A stretch of DNA of 64,000 nt from JAMQKA01 sp043951865 (GCF_043951865.1 NZ_JBINJF010000009.1:62001-126000); one strand, 5' to 3'. Positions 54,561 to 63,745 are shown, numbered from the stretch's first letter. Notes: a model not told the origin generated them from the letters alone. Numbers and translations: made by a program.

Positions 54561-54595
54561 AAAAGCTTCCCTCCTTGACCGGTGGGAAGCTTTTT
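54561..54595 (-). terminator. Intrinsic terminator for the barrel/phosphatase run
   Basis: AAAAGCTTCCC and GGGAAGCTTTT form an 11-bp stem, extended by CC/GG across one T-T mismatch, with loop TTGACC. On minus it is followed by TTTTCTTT, on plus by TTTCT, so it can act both ways. It lies 78 bases past the end of the outer-membrane barrel gene. Confidence 0.75.
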
Positions 54596-54673
54596 CTATT
54601 GAACGCAGAAAGTACACTTTGTGGGACGGACATTACAAGTAAATTGCACGGGACCAGAATGACGATTCTCTCA

Positions 54674-56110
54674 TTAGAACGTCGGGTTAAACCTGATCCA
54701 AAAGACAGGCGCGCGCGACATCTCGTTCAGGTCCCAAGCCAGCTCGCAGCGGATAAGGCTGGATCCCACCCCGATTCCGCCGTTGTGCTTCAGATCTCCG
54801 AAATCAAATTGATCAAAACCGGTAAACGGATTTGGGGAGGAGGCTAAATCCTCACTGTAATTTGTCCATCCGGAATCCAGGAACAGACTGATATAAAAGT
54901 CGTCGGCGTCAACCCAGTTTTCCGGGTTAAACGAGGGAGAGCCAAACTGAATTTCTGCATTGCTCAGCATCATTTGATTGGCATGATGGTTTATGTTGGG
55001 CAGGCTGCCTCCCAGCGATTTATACGGCAGTGCGCGCAGCGTACCCACGCCCCCAAACTGAAATTCCTTGAAATTGGGAGCGTCTCCCGTAATGCTGCCG
55101 ATCCTGAACCGGTACCTTAAGACGCCACCGGGTTCAAAGTTGATGAATGTCGTCAGCTCTCCTATATACTTGTTGTAAGCATAATCAGACCCGGAAATAC
55201 CGGGATCAGCGATTTCAACCATCCCGGACAGGCTGAAAGTGAAGTGTTTTGAAAGGAGAAGTCGCTTGGGATTAAAGGAGGCTGCTATGGAGAGCGTACT
55301 GATATTCAGGGTGTCCACCGGTTGATCACCAAGGTGTTCTACCGGGGGATTTACCCGGTAACGATCTCCCGACCCGAACAAGGCCCAGTTCGTTTGGCGC
55401 GTCAGGCTGCTGTACCTGGCATCGTTAAAAGAGAGGCCGCCTTCAAACAGGCGCTGCGAACGCACAATGAGATAGGTTCCATATCCTCTCTGCTTGTAGT
55501 AATCCAAAAAGTCATACCCCCCGATCATGGAGGTAAGGGTGGTCTCGGTAAGCCCCACCCGCCAGTGGTCATCGGTTGACATGGCATTATAATATTCTCC
55601 CCCAATCATCACATATTTTTTCCGGCCCAGCAGCTTTTCAAGTCCAATGGAATAATTCCATTCTTTTTGGCCAAAAGAATAACCGATAAGTCCGTGGGTC
55701 TGTACTGAGGGAATCCCCAAGAGCCAGTCATCGCCATACCACTGCATGCGTTCCTTTTCTATGCCCAAAAACAGCCCGCTGACGCGATTATAGTGGATCA
55801 TCGGCAGGTTGGGATGCTGGCTGTACAGCATGTTTGAGTTATAGGGTCCCGCCTCCAGGAAATCATCATAATCGATCCCCTTTTCATGTAAATAGTGCAG
55901 GCGACGTTTTACTTCGGTATTGGCCGAATCCCTGTCGGAGTCTCTGTCCGAAGAGCTGGACTGCTGAAAAAACTCCTGGAGCGGTTTTGAAAAGAACGGG
56001 TCATTCTTAAACGGATCTTCACTTTCCTCATCCCCGGAGCTTTGGGAGAATACGCTCGCGGTAAAACACAATAGAAAAATCGGTATGGATAAGATAGTGC
56101 GCATCGTCAT
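54674..56110 (-). CDS. Outer-membrane BamA/patatin-type beta-barrel protein
   Basis: The 478-residue protein has a signal peptide (ILSIPIFLLCFTASVFSQ), an acidic/serine-rich region (SSSSDRDSDRDSAN) and a long barrel of alternating strands, ending FWIRFNPTF with a terminal aromatic residue. FGGVGTLRALPYKSLGG resembles the conserved loop of the Bac_surface_Ag/TamA barrels. No POTRA domains are seen. It starts 21 bases after the SpoIIE-type phosphatase gene, so it is probably the last gene of that operon. Confidence 0.78.
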   Translation of the reverse strand: MTMRTILSIPIFLLCFTASVFSQSSGDEESEDPFKNDPFFSKPLQEFFQQSSSSDRDSDRDSANTEVKRRLHYLHEKGIDYDDFLEAGPYNSNMLYSQHPNLPMIHYNRVSGLFLGIEKERMQWYGDDWLLGIPSVQTHGLIGYSFGQKEWNYSIGLEKLLGRKKYVMIGGEYYNAMSTDDHWRVGLTETTLTSMIGGYDFLDYYKQRGYGTYLIVRSQRLFEGGLSFNDARYSSLTRQTNWALFGSGDRYRVNPPVEHLGDQPVDTLNISTLSIAASFNPKRLLLSKHFTFSLSGMVEIADPGISGSDYAYNKYIGELTTFINFEPGGVLRYRFRIGSITGDAPNFKEFQFGGVGTLRALPYKSLGGSLPNINHHANQMMLSNAEIQFGSPSFNPENWVDADDFYISLFLDSGWTNYSEDLASSPNPFTGFDQFDFGDLKHNGGIGVGSSLIRCELAWDLNEMSRAPVFWIRFNPTF

Positions 56111-56131
56111 GGTATTCGTCTGTTTTTGGCT

Positions 56132-58228
56132 TTACGTACCGCCCCTGTTGATGTTACGGTGCTGGGGCTGTTTTGCTTTCATCACTAAAATGGTCATGTC
56201 ATCCTCCTGCGTGCTGCTGCCGGTCCACTGGTCGGCGAACCGCGTTATCTGCGAGAGGATATCGGAGGCGGAGGACCGGGCCGCTTCTCTGAATACGGCC
56301 TGAAGCCTCTCCAGTCCGAGCAGTTCTCGCTCCTCGTTGAACAGTTCCATAAGCCCGTCACTCATCAACAGCAGGGTATCGCCGTGAGAGAGAGACAGTT
56401 CCCTTTCACGATAGGGATAATCCAGCTTGCTCCCCAGGGGCATCCCCTTCAATATGACCTGGTCCACCCGGTCTTCTTTCCGGTGATAGAGTAACACCGG
56501 GGGCATCCCGGCTGAGGCGATTTTCACGTTATGGAGATCACATTTCAACAGCAGCAGCCCCATGTACAGAAGTTTGAGATCCATATTTTTTATACCCGAC
56601 GACATCCGCCGGATAATTCCCAGGTTGTCATACTCGTCAGCCAGGGTATGAAAGTAGCTTTTTGCTGTTGCCACCATGATGCCCGCCTTCATGCCATGGC
56701 CGGTGGCGTCGCCCAGCGCCACCGTCATGGTCCCGTTTTTGGAGAGACTGAAATCATAATAGTCTCCACCCACCTCCTGGGCTGTTTCCATAAATACGGC
56801 GATATCCCAGTAGTCAGATTTGGGCAGTTGTTTTGGCAGCATGGAGAGCTGAAGGGCCCGCGCCTCTTCAAGCTCTTTGGTCTTCCGCTCATTTTCGGCG
56901 GCCAGCAGTTTTCGTTCCAGTTCCTTCTGCTTACTGATGCGTTCCTGCTCCAGGGCCCGCTCGGAGAGCTCCTTCACCTCCACAAGCTTGTGCTCAAGTC
57001 GCTTTTGGGTATGAGCAAAATCACGGGAGAGATATACCGACATCGAGAAAATGAGGGCGATAGATCCCGCCAGGTTACCATTGAAACTGCCGTGGGGTAT
57101 CATTTCCATGTTTGCCAAAATGGTATAAAAAATACCCAAAACGAACAGTACCAGGCCGGTTCCGATAATCCAGACCCCTTCCCTGTTTTGATTAAACGAG
57201 AGGATGAGGACCCGCAAAATTTCAAGAATAGAAACAAGCAGAAACAGCTCTCGATAAAGTGTAGAGCCATCGGCATTAAACCACGTTCCCACTGCCACTG
57301 ATACTCCCGCTGCCGCAAAAATCCAAAACTGAATCGGGGCCTTCTCGTGATACAGGCTGTAGGTAAAACGCAATGCACTGATAATGCTCAAGATCCAGGC
57401 AATCATGCTAAATCGATAAAAAGAGATGGCCAGCATCGGAGAATCGGAGAACGCGGTCTGAAGCTCGGAGTAACTGATAATGGTGAATAAACCGGTAAAC
57501 AGTGCAAAATAGAGATTTCTTTTTTCTGCTGGATAAAACAGGAACAGCAGGAAGTGGATAATCGTAAATGCCAGCAGGCTGCCTCCAAAAAACATCAGAT
57601 TCAGGGGAGTGGTTTCCACCTCCTCAAGCTGACTGTTGATATGGTAGTTCAGGTCGCCTAACAGGAACCGGAATCCTGCGGTAAAGCCGTACTCATTGAA
57701 TTGGGCAGCGTTATGATTGGCGTACCGAACCGCCAGCATGTGCTCGGTCGTATCCGCGAACCGGATTGGCCGCGGGCTGGTGTCGCGGTGTGGAACAAAA
57801 TCTTCTTCAAATACCGAGACCTCTCCCAGACTGTACAACAGCTCGCCGTCAAGGAAAATCTGTGATGCCCCGTTGTGCTGCTCAATTAGCAGGGCCAGCG
57901 GGTAGTCTACAAGCGTTGAGTCCACTTTAAGGTGCAGACGAAACCAGCCGATGCCCTTCCACTCAATAAACGGAAGCTCAGACGGCCCCAGGTAGGTACT
58001 TACGTTCAGCCAATCGGAATCGTCGAAGCCGGGCTCGGCCCAGCGCATGTCGTCACCGGCACTGAATTTCCAGGAATCACTGATGTAAATAGTGCGGTCC
58101 TCCGCCGACAGGTCTGACCGTGAAAAAGAGGCGATACCCTCCGCCTCCGAAACTTGCAATGCGCGGCCCGATGCCGGTAGTGCAACCAGCACAGTGATCA
58201 GCACAGCTGCAATATTCCATTTATCCAT
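56132..58228 (-). CDS. 7TM sensor with SpoIIE-type PP2C phosphatase domain
   Basis: From the ATG at 58228 the 698-residue protein has: a signal peptide; an extracellular sugar-binding-like sandwich (ISDSWKFSAGDDMRWAEPGFDDSDW...GASQIFLDGELLYSLG); about seven membrane segments (for example LLAFTIIHFLLFLFYP, IWIIGTGLVLFVLGIFYTILANM), as in 7TMR-DISM receptors; a coiled coil (VKELSERALEQERISKQKELERKLLAAENE); and a C-terminal SpoIIE phosphatase with QEVGGDYYDFSLSKNGTMTVALGDATGHGMKAGI and DTLLLMSDGLMEL. It would dephosphorylate an anti-sigma-factor antagonist or similar switch protein. GTG at 58255 is the alternative start. Confidence 0.88.
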   Translation of the reverse strand: MDKWNIAAVLITVLVALPASGRALQVSEAEGIASFSRSDLSAEDRTIYISDSWKFSAGDDMRWAEPGFDDSDWLNVSTYLGPSELPFIEWKGIGWFRLHLKVDSTLVDYPLALLIEQHNGASQIFLDGELLYSLGEVSVFEEDFVPHRDTSPRPIRFADTTEHMLAVRYANHNAAQFNEYGFTAGFRFLLGDLNYHINSQLEEVETTPLNLMFFGGSLLAFTIIHFLLFLFYPAEKRNLYFALFTGLFTIISYSELQTAFSDSPMLAISFYRFSMIAWILSIISALRFTYSLYHEKAPIQFWIFAAAGVSVAVGTWFNADGSTLYRELFLLVSILEILRVLILSFNQNREGVWIIGTGLVLFVLGIFYTILANMEMIPHGSFNGNLAGSIALIFSMSVYLSRDFAHTQKRLEHKLVEVKELSERALEQERISKQKELERKLLAAENERKTKELEEARALQLSMLPKQLPKSDYWDIAVFMETAQEVGGDYYDFSLSKNGTMTVALGDATGHGMKAGIMVATAKSYFHTLADEYDNLGIIRRMSSGIKNMDLKLLYMGLLLLKCDLHNVKIASAGMPPVLLYHRKEDRVDQVILKGMPLGSKLDYPYRERELSLSHGDTLLLMSDGLMELFNEERELLGLERLQAVFREAARSSASDILSQITRFADQWTGSSTQEDDMTILVMKAKQPQHRNINRGGT

Positions 58229-58261
58229 AAAAACTGTTGTAAACAGGATATTCACCAGTTT

Positions 58262-59230
58262 CTAGTTCATAGTTATAGTTACATTTCCCGATGAGGTTTG
58301 AAGTCGCACCGGGATACTTCCCCCATTCAATCTCCCCTCGAGCAAGCGGCTGCTTTGGGTGCCGCTGAAATTTTCAAGGCTTTGGGAATCGATATATGAG
58401 CCCGAAGCGAATATGTCCAGTCCTGCCCCCACGGGCAGCTCAACCGTGATATTGCCCGCCGAAGTCTCAATACTTATGCCCTGCCCCACGTCAGCGAAAT
58501 GGCTCCTGATATTACCTGCTCCCGCCCTGGCAATAAACGAGCCGGTTATCTGCTGCGAAGTGATGTCGCCCCCTCCTGTTCGTAATCGCAACTCACCCTC
58601 GGAATGACGCGCGTTTATCTGACCGCCTTCTGTTTGTGCAAAAATGGTACCCTTGCAATAGCTTATCCCGATGTCTCCCCCGGTGGTATATGCCCCGACT
58701 TTGCCCGTCAAACGGTGCAGCCGGATGTTTCCTCCACTGGTTTTGGCAAGCTGATCCCCCTTCACTCCACTCAGGCTTATGTTGCCCCCTCTTGTTTGCA
58801 GCTCGGTCGACATGCGTTCCGGGACATATACCTTGAAGTTGAAATTTACTGCATCACCAAACAGCCGTCCGCTTCTCTTTTTCTCCTCTACCGAAGCAAT
58901 GATCTCGTTACCCCGTTTCAGCACATTGATCCGGTAGTTATCCAGGTTTCGGCTGCCCGACCACAGCGCGAATCCCCGTTCTACATACAGTTCAACCCGC
59001 ACCTCATTGGAATCGACCACCTTCTCGACATCAATATTGCCCGCCAGCGTCGAGGTTTTGAGTACCCCCGGGCCATCCAGCGTAAACTCGCGGACGAGGT
59101 AAGGATTCTGTTTGCCATCATCAGGAGGGCCGGCCAGGAGATGCAACGGTATCCCCCAACAGAGAAGAAACAGCAAGCTGAAGCCTCTGAACCATATACC
59201 CTGCCCGTGTAATACGTTTCGGTTTAGCAA
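58262..59230 (-). CDS. DUF4097-family beta-repeat secreted protein
   Basis: The 322-residue protein has a signal peptide (FRGFSLLFLLCWGIPLHLLAG) and a run of beta-helix-like turns: LKTSTLAGNIDVEKV, LQTRGGNISLSGVKGDQLAKTSGGNIRLHRLTG, AYTTGGDIGIS, RTGGGDITSQQITG and SAGNITVELPVGAG, the GGN/GGDI pattern of DUF4097 putative adhesins. The product probably faces the periplasm or surface. Start TTG at 59230 is uncertain: an in-frame stop lies at 59245-59243 and no ATG is available. It is first in the minus-strand run, 33 bases before the phosphatase. Confidence 0.85.
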   Translation of the reverse strand: MLNRNVLHGQGIWFRGFSLLFLLCWGIPLHLLAGPPDDGKQNPYLVREFTLDGPGVLKTSTLAGNIDVEKVVDSNEVRVELYVERGFALWSGSRNLDNYRINVLKRGNEIIASVEEKKRSGRLFGDAVNFNFKVYVPERMSTELQTRGGNISLSGVKGDQLAKTSGGNIRLHRLTGKVGAYTTGGDIGISYCKGTIFAQTEGGQINARHSEGELRLRTGGGDITSQQITGSFIARAGAGNIRSHFADVGQGISIETSAGNITVELPVGAGLDIFASGSYIDSQSLENFSGTQSSRLLEGRLNGGSIPVRLQTSSGNVTITMN

Positions 59231-59335
59231 TGTCTGTAAAATTTAACTGATGGTATTAATCACTGAGAATTTACGTCAAGTTGCCCCTGATAGTTACATG
59301 GGAATATTCCATGAATCTGTCGTTATTTGCCCATC

Positions 59336-59366
59336 TTGTTTAGAAGACGACCTAAACAATTGTTTA
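59336..59366. promoter_or_regulatory. Candidate operator: three TTGTTTA half-sites
   Basis: TTGTTTAG (59336) and CTAAACAA (59352) form an 8-bp inverted repeat with an 8-base spacer, and TAAACAATTGTTTA (59353-59366) is a perfect 14-base palindrome sharing the second arm. It lies in the 314-base gap between the divergent DUF4097 and sigma genes, with no gene otherwise in that gap. Likely a repressor or activator site for one or both units; the protein is unknown. Confidence 0.55.
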
Positions 59367-59544
59367 TACTATACATTGGGATACAAGTTGTCTCCACCAC
59401 TCGTACCATCAAGCAGGGATAAGTCTTTTGAAAAATTTGATCCCCTGAGGCAACCCTTTCCCCGTTAAAGTTGTATGGACTAGTAGAAAGCGGGAGCTCG
59501 AAAGGGAAGTTGAAGATAACCGGATAGTTGAAAAGAAGGAACCC

Positions 59545-60072
59545 TTGGTTAAAGAACTCATAAAAGGATGCCGTAAACAAAAGCGCGAAAGCCAGCGTGA
59601 ACTATATAAAACGTTCTATGCCTACGGCATGAGTATCACGCTTCGGTATGCCGACTCCCGGAATCAGGCGGCGGGTATCCTGAATGACGCTTTTATGAAA
59701 GTGTTCACCAATATCAAAAAATTTGACATGGATCGACCGTTTAAACCGTGGTTGCGGCAGGTGATCGTAAATACCGCAATAAACCACTATCGAAAACATG
59801 ATGAAACCGAGAACTGGGATACCCTCGACCCCGCAACTGAAGCTGTGAGCAGAGAAGAGACCATTACCAGTGGTATTTCTTACCAGGAAATTATCGACCT
59901 GGTGCAGCAGCTCTCTCCCGCCTACCGCACGGTTTTCAATCTCTATGTGATTGAAGGATTCAAACACAGGGAAATCGCAGAGATGCTGGATATATCGGTG
60001 GGTACCTCGAAGTCCAACTTGTCAAAGGCAAAACAGAATCTGAAATCCATGCTGGAGAAAAACCTAATTTAA
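59545..60072 (+). CDS. ECF-type RNA polymerase sigma factor
   Basis: The 175-residue protein has sigma region 2 (ELYKTFYAYGMSITLRYADSRNQAAGILNDAFMKVFTNIKKFDMDRPFKPWLRQVIVNTAINHYRK in pieces) and region 4 (LVQQLSPAYRTVFNLYVIEGFKHREIAEMLDISVGTSKSNLSKAKQNLKSML), lacking region 3, as in ECF factors. Start TTG at 59545 has GAAGGA before it; no ATG exists in the open frame. The next gene, an anti-sigma-like protein, follows by 9 bases. Confidence 0.92.
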   Translation: MVKELIKGCRKQKRESQRELYKTFYAYGMSITLRYADSRNQAAGILNDAFMKVFTNIKKFDMDRPFKPWLRQVIVNTAINHYRKHDETENWDTLDPATEAVSREETITSGISYQEIIDLVQQLSPAYRTVFNLYVIEGFKHREIAEMLDISVGTSKSNLSKAKQNLKSMLEKNLI

Positions 60073-60081
60073 ATATTTTCC

Positions 60082-61383
60082 ATGCCCGATAAGAAGAATC
60101 ATAACGATCCTATTGAAGAACTCTTCCGCAAGAAGGCTGAAGAGTATGAGATCGAGTTCCGGGAAGGGGACTGGCGAAAACTGGAGGATCAGCTCGACAA
60201 GGTCGAAGCCCGGCAGGCCCAAAACCGCAGATGGCGCTGGATTGCAGCGGCAAGTATTCTGCTCATTTCCTTGCTGGGCTACTTTACCTACGAAAACTAC
60301 CAGGCGATCAGCCAGATTAACAAGCAGCTGAGCGAGCAGGCCCCGGCCCGGCAAGAGGCACCTGTTGACCGCCGGCCGGAAGAAATGGCTGACGAACCCT
60401 CTCAGGAACCGCCTGCAGCAGGATCAGAATTGAGTTCAGGGGAAATGAGCGATGGCTCCGGGCAGGCCGCCTCTCCCCGGGAAGTCCCCAACGGGGCAAC
60501 AGATCCCGGTGGTCCCGGGACTCCGGCTGTAGAACAAACGGACCAGGAGACGACCCGGCCTCATCATTTTGCCATTAGTGAAGAGATGGGCCGCGACCTG
60601 TTTATACCCCGGTACCGCTGTCCCGACTGCAGGATCTTCGGTCGATTACAAAAGCTACTGGAACCGGCCCCATTTCTGCTGGCTGAGTCCAGCGCACTCC
60701 CGCCTGTTGTCCAGGGAGACCCACAAGAGAAGACGGAATCTCATTTAACGGGCCGTCCTCCGGTGGGTGCCGATAACGTCTCAGCCCGATCCTCTTCGCC
60801 CCTGTCTGTAGGTTTTGTTGCGGGGCCTGACCTGAGTACGGTCGGGGGATTTTCCAATTTTTCTGATCCCGGTTACAAGATCGGGCTCGCCGTGGAATAC
60901 CGGCTTGCCCCACGCTTGTCGATCAACAGCGGCATTGGCCAGGCCAACGTACAATATACCGCCCGTGGCCGGGAGTACAAGCCGCCCTACGGATATTGGT
61001 CGAACGGTATCGTTGCGGACCAGACAGTGGCCGAATGTGCCATCCTGGAAATACCGGTTAATCTGAAATACGATCTTCTTCAATTTGAAAAATCCCGCGT
61101 GTACACGTCAGCCGGCGTCGCCTCCTACATCATGCTCAACGAGGAGTACCGATTCAACTACGAGCGGGATGACACCGGGCTCGTACAAAGCTGGAAGGGT
61201 AAAACCGGCAGTCGCCATTGGCTGAGCAATATTACGCTTTCTGCGGGATATGAACTGGATATGCCCGGAAACTGGAGCGTGCGTGCGGAACCTTTTGTAA
61301 AACTTCCCCTGAAGGAGGTGGGATGGGGAAACGTCAAGCTGTATTCGGTAGGAACCTCAATTTCACTTAATCTCAACCTGTAG
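60082..61383 (+). CDS. Anti-sigma-like membrane protein with beta-barrel-type C-terminus
   Basis: The 433-residue protein has a cytoplasmic N-terminus (DPIEELFRKKAEEYEIEFREGDWRKLEDQL, an anti-sigma-like helix pair), a single membrane segment (WRWIAAASILLISLLGYFTY, about 52-71), a long acidic/proline linker and a C-terminal region of amphipathic strands (VGFVAGPDLSTVGGFSNF...SVGTSISLNLNL) like outer-membrane-protein beta-barrel domains. This fused architecture is common next to ECF sigma genes in Bacteroidota. It probably holds the sigma factor inactive until an envelope signal; this is an inference. Confidence 0.75.
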   Translation: MPDKKNHNDPIEELFRKKAEEYEIEFREGDWRKLEDQLDKVEARQAQNRRWRWIAAASILLISLLGYFTYENYQAISQINKQLSEQAPARQEAPVDRRPEEMADEPSQEPPAAGSELSSGEMSDGSGQAASPREVPNGATDPGGPGTPAVEQTDQETTRPHHFAISEEMGRDLFIPRYRCPDCRIFGRLQKLLEPAPFLLAESSALPPVVQGDPQEKTESHLTGRPPVGADNVSARSSSPLSVGFVAGPDLSTVGGFSNFSDPGYKIGLAVEYRLAPRLSINSGIGQANVQYTARGREYKPPYGYWSNGIVADQTVAECAILEIPVNLKYDLLQFEKSRVYTSAGVASYIMLNEEYRFNYERDDTGLVQSWKGKTGSRHWLSNITLSAGYELDMPGNWSVRAEPFVKLPLKEVGWGNVKLYSVGTSISLNLNL

Positions 61384-61455
61384 CAACCAGACTGTTACAG
61401 CAGAACTGCTGGTAAACATCACAAATAAGAAGTCTCAATAACAAGGAACAACACC

Positions 61456-62334
61456 ATGACTTATTCACTCAGTATATACCCTTACAGAGCAAAATCACTG
61501 CTGGCAGTTGTCGTAGCCGCTATTCTTACAACCGGTTGCAACCTCGGGGGGAGTAATGATGACGATCCCCAGGAGCAGCAGACCGTCATTACCACGTCCA
61601 CCACGGAAGCACACGGCACGGTAATCTCCGATGATATGGGGAATGTGCTCTACCTGTTTACGCGCGATGTCAAAGGTGAAAGCAACTGCAGCGAAGACTG
61701 CCTTCAAAACTGGCCAGTTGTGGCCGCGGACCTGCTGAACTCGGGCACGGGACTTAATCCCGATGACTTCGACAATATTCAGCGATCGGACGGAAGCAGG
61801 CAAACAACGTTCAAAGGATGGCCGCTCTACTACTTTTCGGGAGACCAGCAGCCCGGGGAGGTCAACGGGGACGGGGTGAATGGAGTCTGGTATGTTGCCA
61901 AGCCCGACTATTCCCTTATGATTGCAGACGAACAGCTGGTTGGAGCAGATGGCAATAACTACCGAAGCGATTATACTGAAGGGGATGAAATTACCACCTT
62001 CTTTACCGATGCCAACGGTCGAACGCTGTACGCTTTTAACAATGATGAATTTAACACGAACAACTTTACCAATGAGGATTTCAGCAATGACAACGTCTGG
62101 CCGATTTTTTATGTGGATATCGAAGCCTTGCCCAGCGCAATGAATGAGGATGATTTTGACGTGATTGAGGTTCACGGGCAGGAGCAGCAGCTGACGTATA
62201 AAGGCTGGCCTCTCTACTATTTCGGGCAAGATGCCGCCCGCGGAGAAACCAAGGGAGTGAGCGTACCGCAGCCGGGCGTGTGGCCGATTGTAAACAGCGA
62301 TACGGAACCGGCACCCGCCCCGTCATCGGAGTAA
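61456..62334 (+). CDS. Lipoprotein with two secreted-repeat (COG4315-like) domains
   Basis: The 292-residue lipoprotein (C28 in ILTTGC) has two copies of the secreted repeat: HGTVISDDMGNVLYLFTRDVKGESNCSEDCLQNWPVV ... TTFKGWPLYYFSGDQQPGEVNGDGVNGVWYV and FFTDANGRTLYAFNNDEFNTNNF ... LTYKGWPLYYFGQDAARGETKGVSVPQPGVWPI, both with GxWxxV/I and KGWPLYYF. The CSEDC cysteine pair is only in the first copy. The function is unknown; related proteins are surface-exposed. Start ATG at 61456 has AAGGAA upstream. Confidence 0.82.
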   Translation: MTYSLSIYPYRAKSLLAVVVAAILTTGCNLGGSNDDDPQEQQTVITTSTTEAHGTVISDDMGNVLYLFTRDVKGESNCSEDCLQNWPVVAADLLNSGTGLNPDDFDNIQRSDGSRQTTFKGWPLYYFSGDQQPGEVNGDGVNGVWYVAKPDYSLMIADEQLVGADGNNYRSDYTEGDEITTFFTDANGRTLYAFNNDEFNTNNFTNEDFSNDNVWPIFYVDIEALPSAMNEDDFDVIEVHGQEQQLTYKGWPLYYFGQDAARGETKGVSVPQPGVWPIVNSDTEPAPAPSSE

Positions 62335-62439
62335 TTGTACGGCATTTTATTGGATGCATTTCACAGGAATAAAGTTGTACCTGAATGATGCGACAAACGC
62401 GATCCAGGTGCAGGAAAAAAACTAGACAAGGATACCGTT

Positions 62440-62979
62440 ATGAAAAATCTTTCAACAGATCGTCCAGGATGGAGGCAACAACAGGCCGGGTGGTTTCTTA
62501 CGCTAATATGTACCATCTCCCTGCTGCTGGCCGGGTGTGGCGACAGCAGTACCGGTGTTAACGGCGGTGGTAACGGCAACGGAAATGGAGGAAACGGAAA
62601 TGGAAACGGGAGCAGCGAAATAGGAACAGAGCCCACATTTGACAATATCCAACAAATATTTAGCCAAAGTTGCGGGGACTCAAACTGCCATATCGGGGGG
62701 CAGCAGAGCGGCGTGCAGCTGGATAGTTATCAGAATGTCACCGGCAGCGAGGGCGACCAGTACGGGGAACTGGTTGTCCAGGCAAATGATGCCGCCGGCA
62801 GCCCGCTGGTGGATAAAATTGAACCCAATCCCGATCACGGTGTTCGCATGCCGCAAGGCGGCCCCTATCTCTCAGATGAACGCATCAATCAGATCAGGAC
62901 CTGGATAAACAACGGTGCCAATAATGACCAGAGCGACAACGATGACAGTGATGACGGTAATGACGGAGGAAGTTACTAA
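62440..62979 (+). CDS. Lipoprotein with cytochrome-c-like domain (CX4CH)
   Basis: The 179-residue lipoprotein (C33 in LLLAGC) has a glycine/asparagine-rich linker, then NIQQIFSQSCGDSNCHIGGQ, a cytochrome-c-type haem motif with four residues between the cysteines (C78, C83, H84) rather than two. A methionine in GVRMPQGGPYLSDERINQIRTWI fits the axial ligand. A Cys-rich motif of this type is seen in planctomycete/Bacteroidota cytochrome-like domains. If haem binds, it is an extracytoplasmic electron carrier. The linker is coded by a GGNGNG-type repeat. Confidence 0.75.
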   Translation: MKNLSTDRPGWRQQQAGWFLTLICTISLLLAGCGDSSTGVNGGGNGNGNGGNGNGNGSSEIGTEPTFDNIQQIFSQSCGDSNCHIGGQQSGVQLDSYQNVTGSEGDQYGELVVQANDAAGSPLVDKIEPNPDHGVRMPQGGPYLSDERINQIRTWINNGANNDQSDNDDSDDGNDGGSY

Positions 62980-63189
62980 TGGATAAATAATAGGTCATCA
63001 CTTGTGAACTAAATGAATGAATTTACTGTACAGGGGGCTTTGCTAAATCCTCGATTGCTTGTTCTGAGGGAGTTGTACTCCCGTTTAAAAGGTGAACAAG
63101 ATCGTCATCTCCCAACAAAATAGCAGGTTCTGCAAAGATCCCTGTACATCATAATACTCAGAGTAACAATTACACCTTATCACCCTGTT

Positions 63190-63744
63190 ATGAAACGGCT
63201 ACTCACCTTGCTACTACCGGTCACCCTGTGCCTTTACATTCCGGATGCAGAGGCCCAGGTTTTCAAAACAGAAACAGGCCATGCCGAATTCCAGTCGGAG
63301 GTCCCCCTCCATACTTTCACCGGCACCTCCGATCACCTGGTGGGCTTGATCAACCTGGCCGATTCCACCGTTGATTTTTACATCGATATGAACACGTTTG
63401 AAACAGGCATCGGCAAGCGAGACAAGGATATGAGGCGAACCCTTGAGACCGACAAATATCCATTTGCAGAATTTTATGGCAAGCTGATATCCGGCTTCGA
63501 TACGGCCTCAACTGCCCCTCAGGAAGTGACAGTTCGCGGGGAGTTCGGCATCCACGGGGTGACTCGAGATGTTGAAATTACCGGGACCCTTCAAAAAACC
63601 GTTAAGGGACTTCACGTGGCGGCCTCATGGACGCTCAATATTGAGGATTATAATATTGAGCCCCCGGGTATCCTCTTTTACAGGGTCGATGAAAACCAGG
63701 ATATAAAAATTGAAGCAACATTAACCCCAAACGAACGCAATTGA
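63190..63744 (+). CDS. YceI-family periplasmic protein
   Basis: The 184-residue protein has a signal peptide (RLLTLLLPVTLCLYIPDAEAQ) and the YceI lipocalin-like barrel: AEFQSEVPLHTFTGTSDHLVGLINLADSTVDFYIDMNTFETGIGKRDKDMRRTLETDKYPFAEFYGKLISG in pieces, and GEFGIHGVTRDVEITGTL. YceI binds isoprenoid/quinone-like or long-chain molecules in the periplasm. It ends 1 base before the DUF5777 start codon, so they are translated together. Confidence 0.92.
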   Translation: MKRLLTLLLPVTLCLYIPDAEAQVFKTETGHAEFQSEVPLHTFTGTSDHLVGLINLADSTVDFYIDMNTFETGIGKRDKDMRRTLETDKYPFAEFYGKLISGFDTASTAPQEVTVRGEFGIHGVTRDVEITGTLQKTVKGLHVAASWTLNIEDYNIEPPGILFYRVDENQDIKIEATLTPNERN

Positions 63745-63745
63745 T

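Noticed and set aside
59250..59468. 72-codon frame in the gap before the sigma gene
   Set aside because: It covers the palindromic operator region and has no family content.
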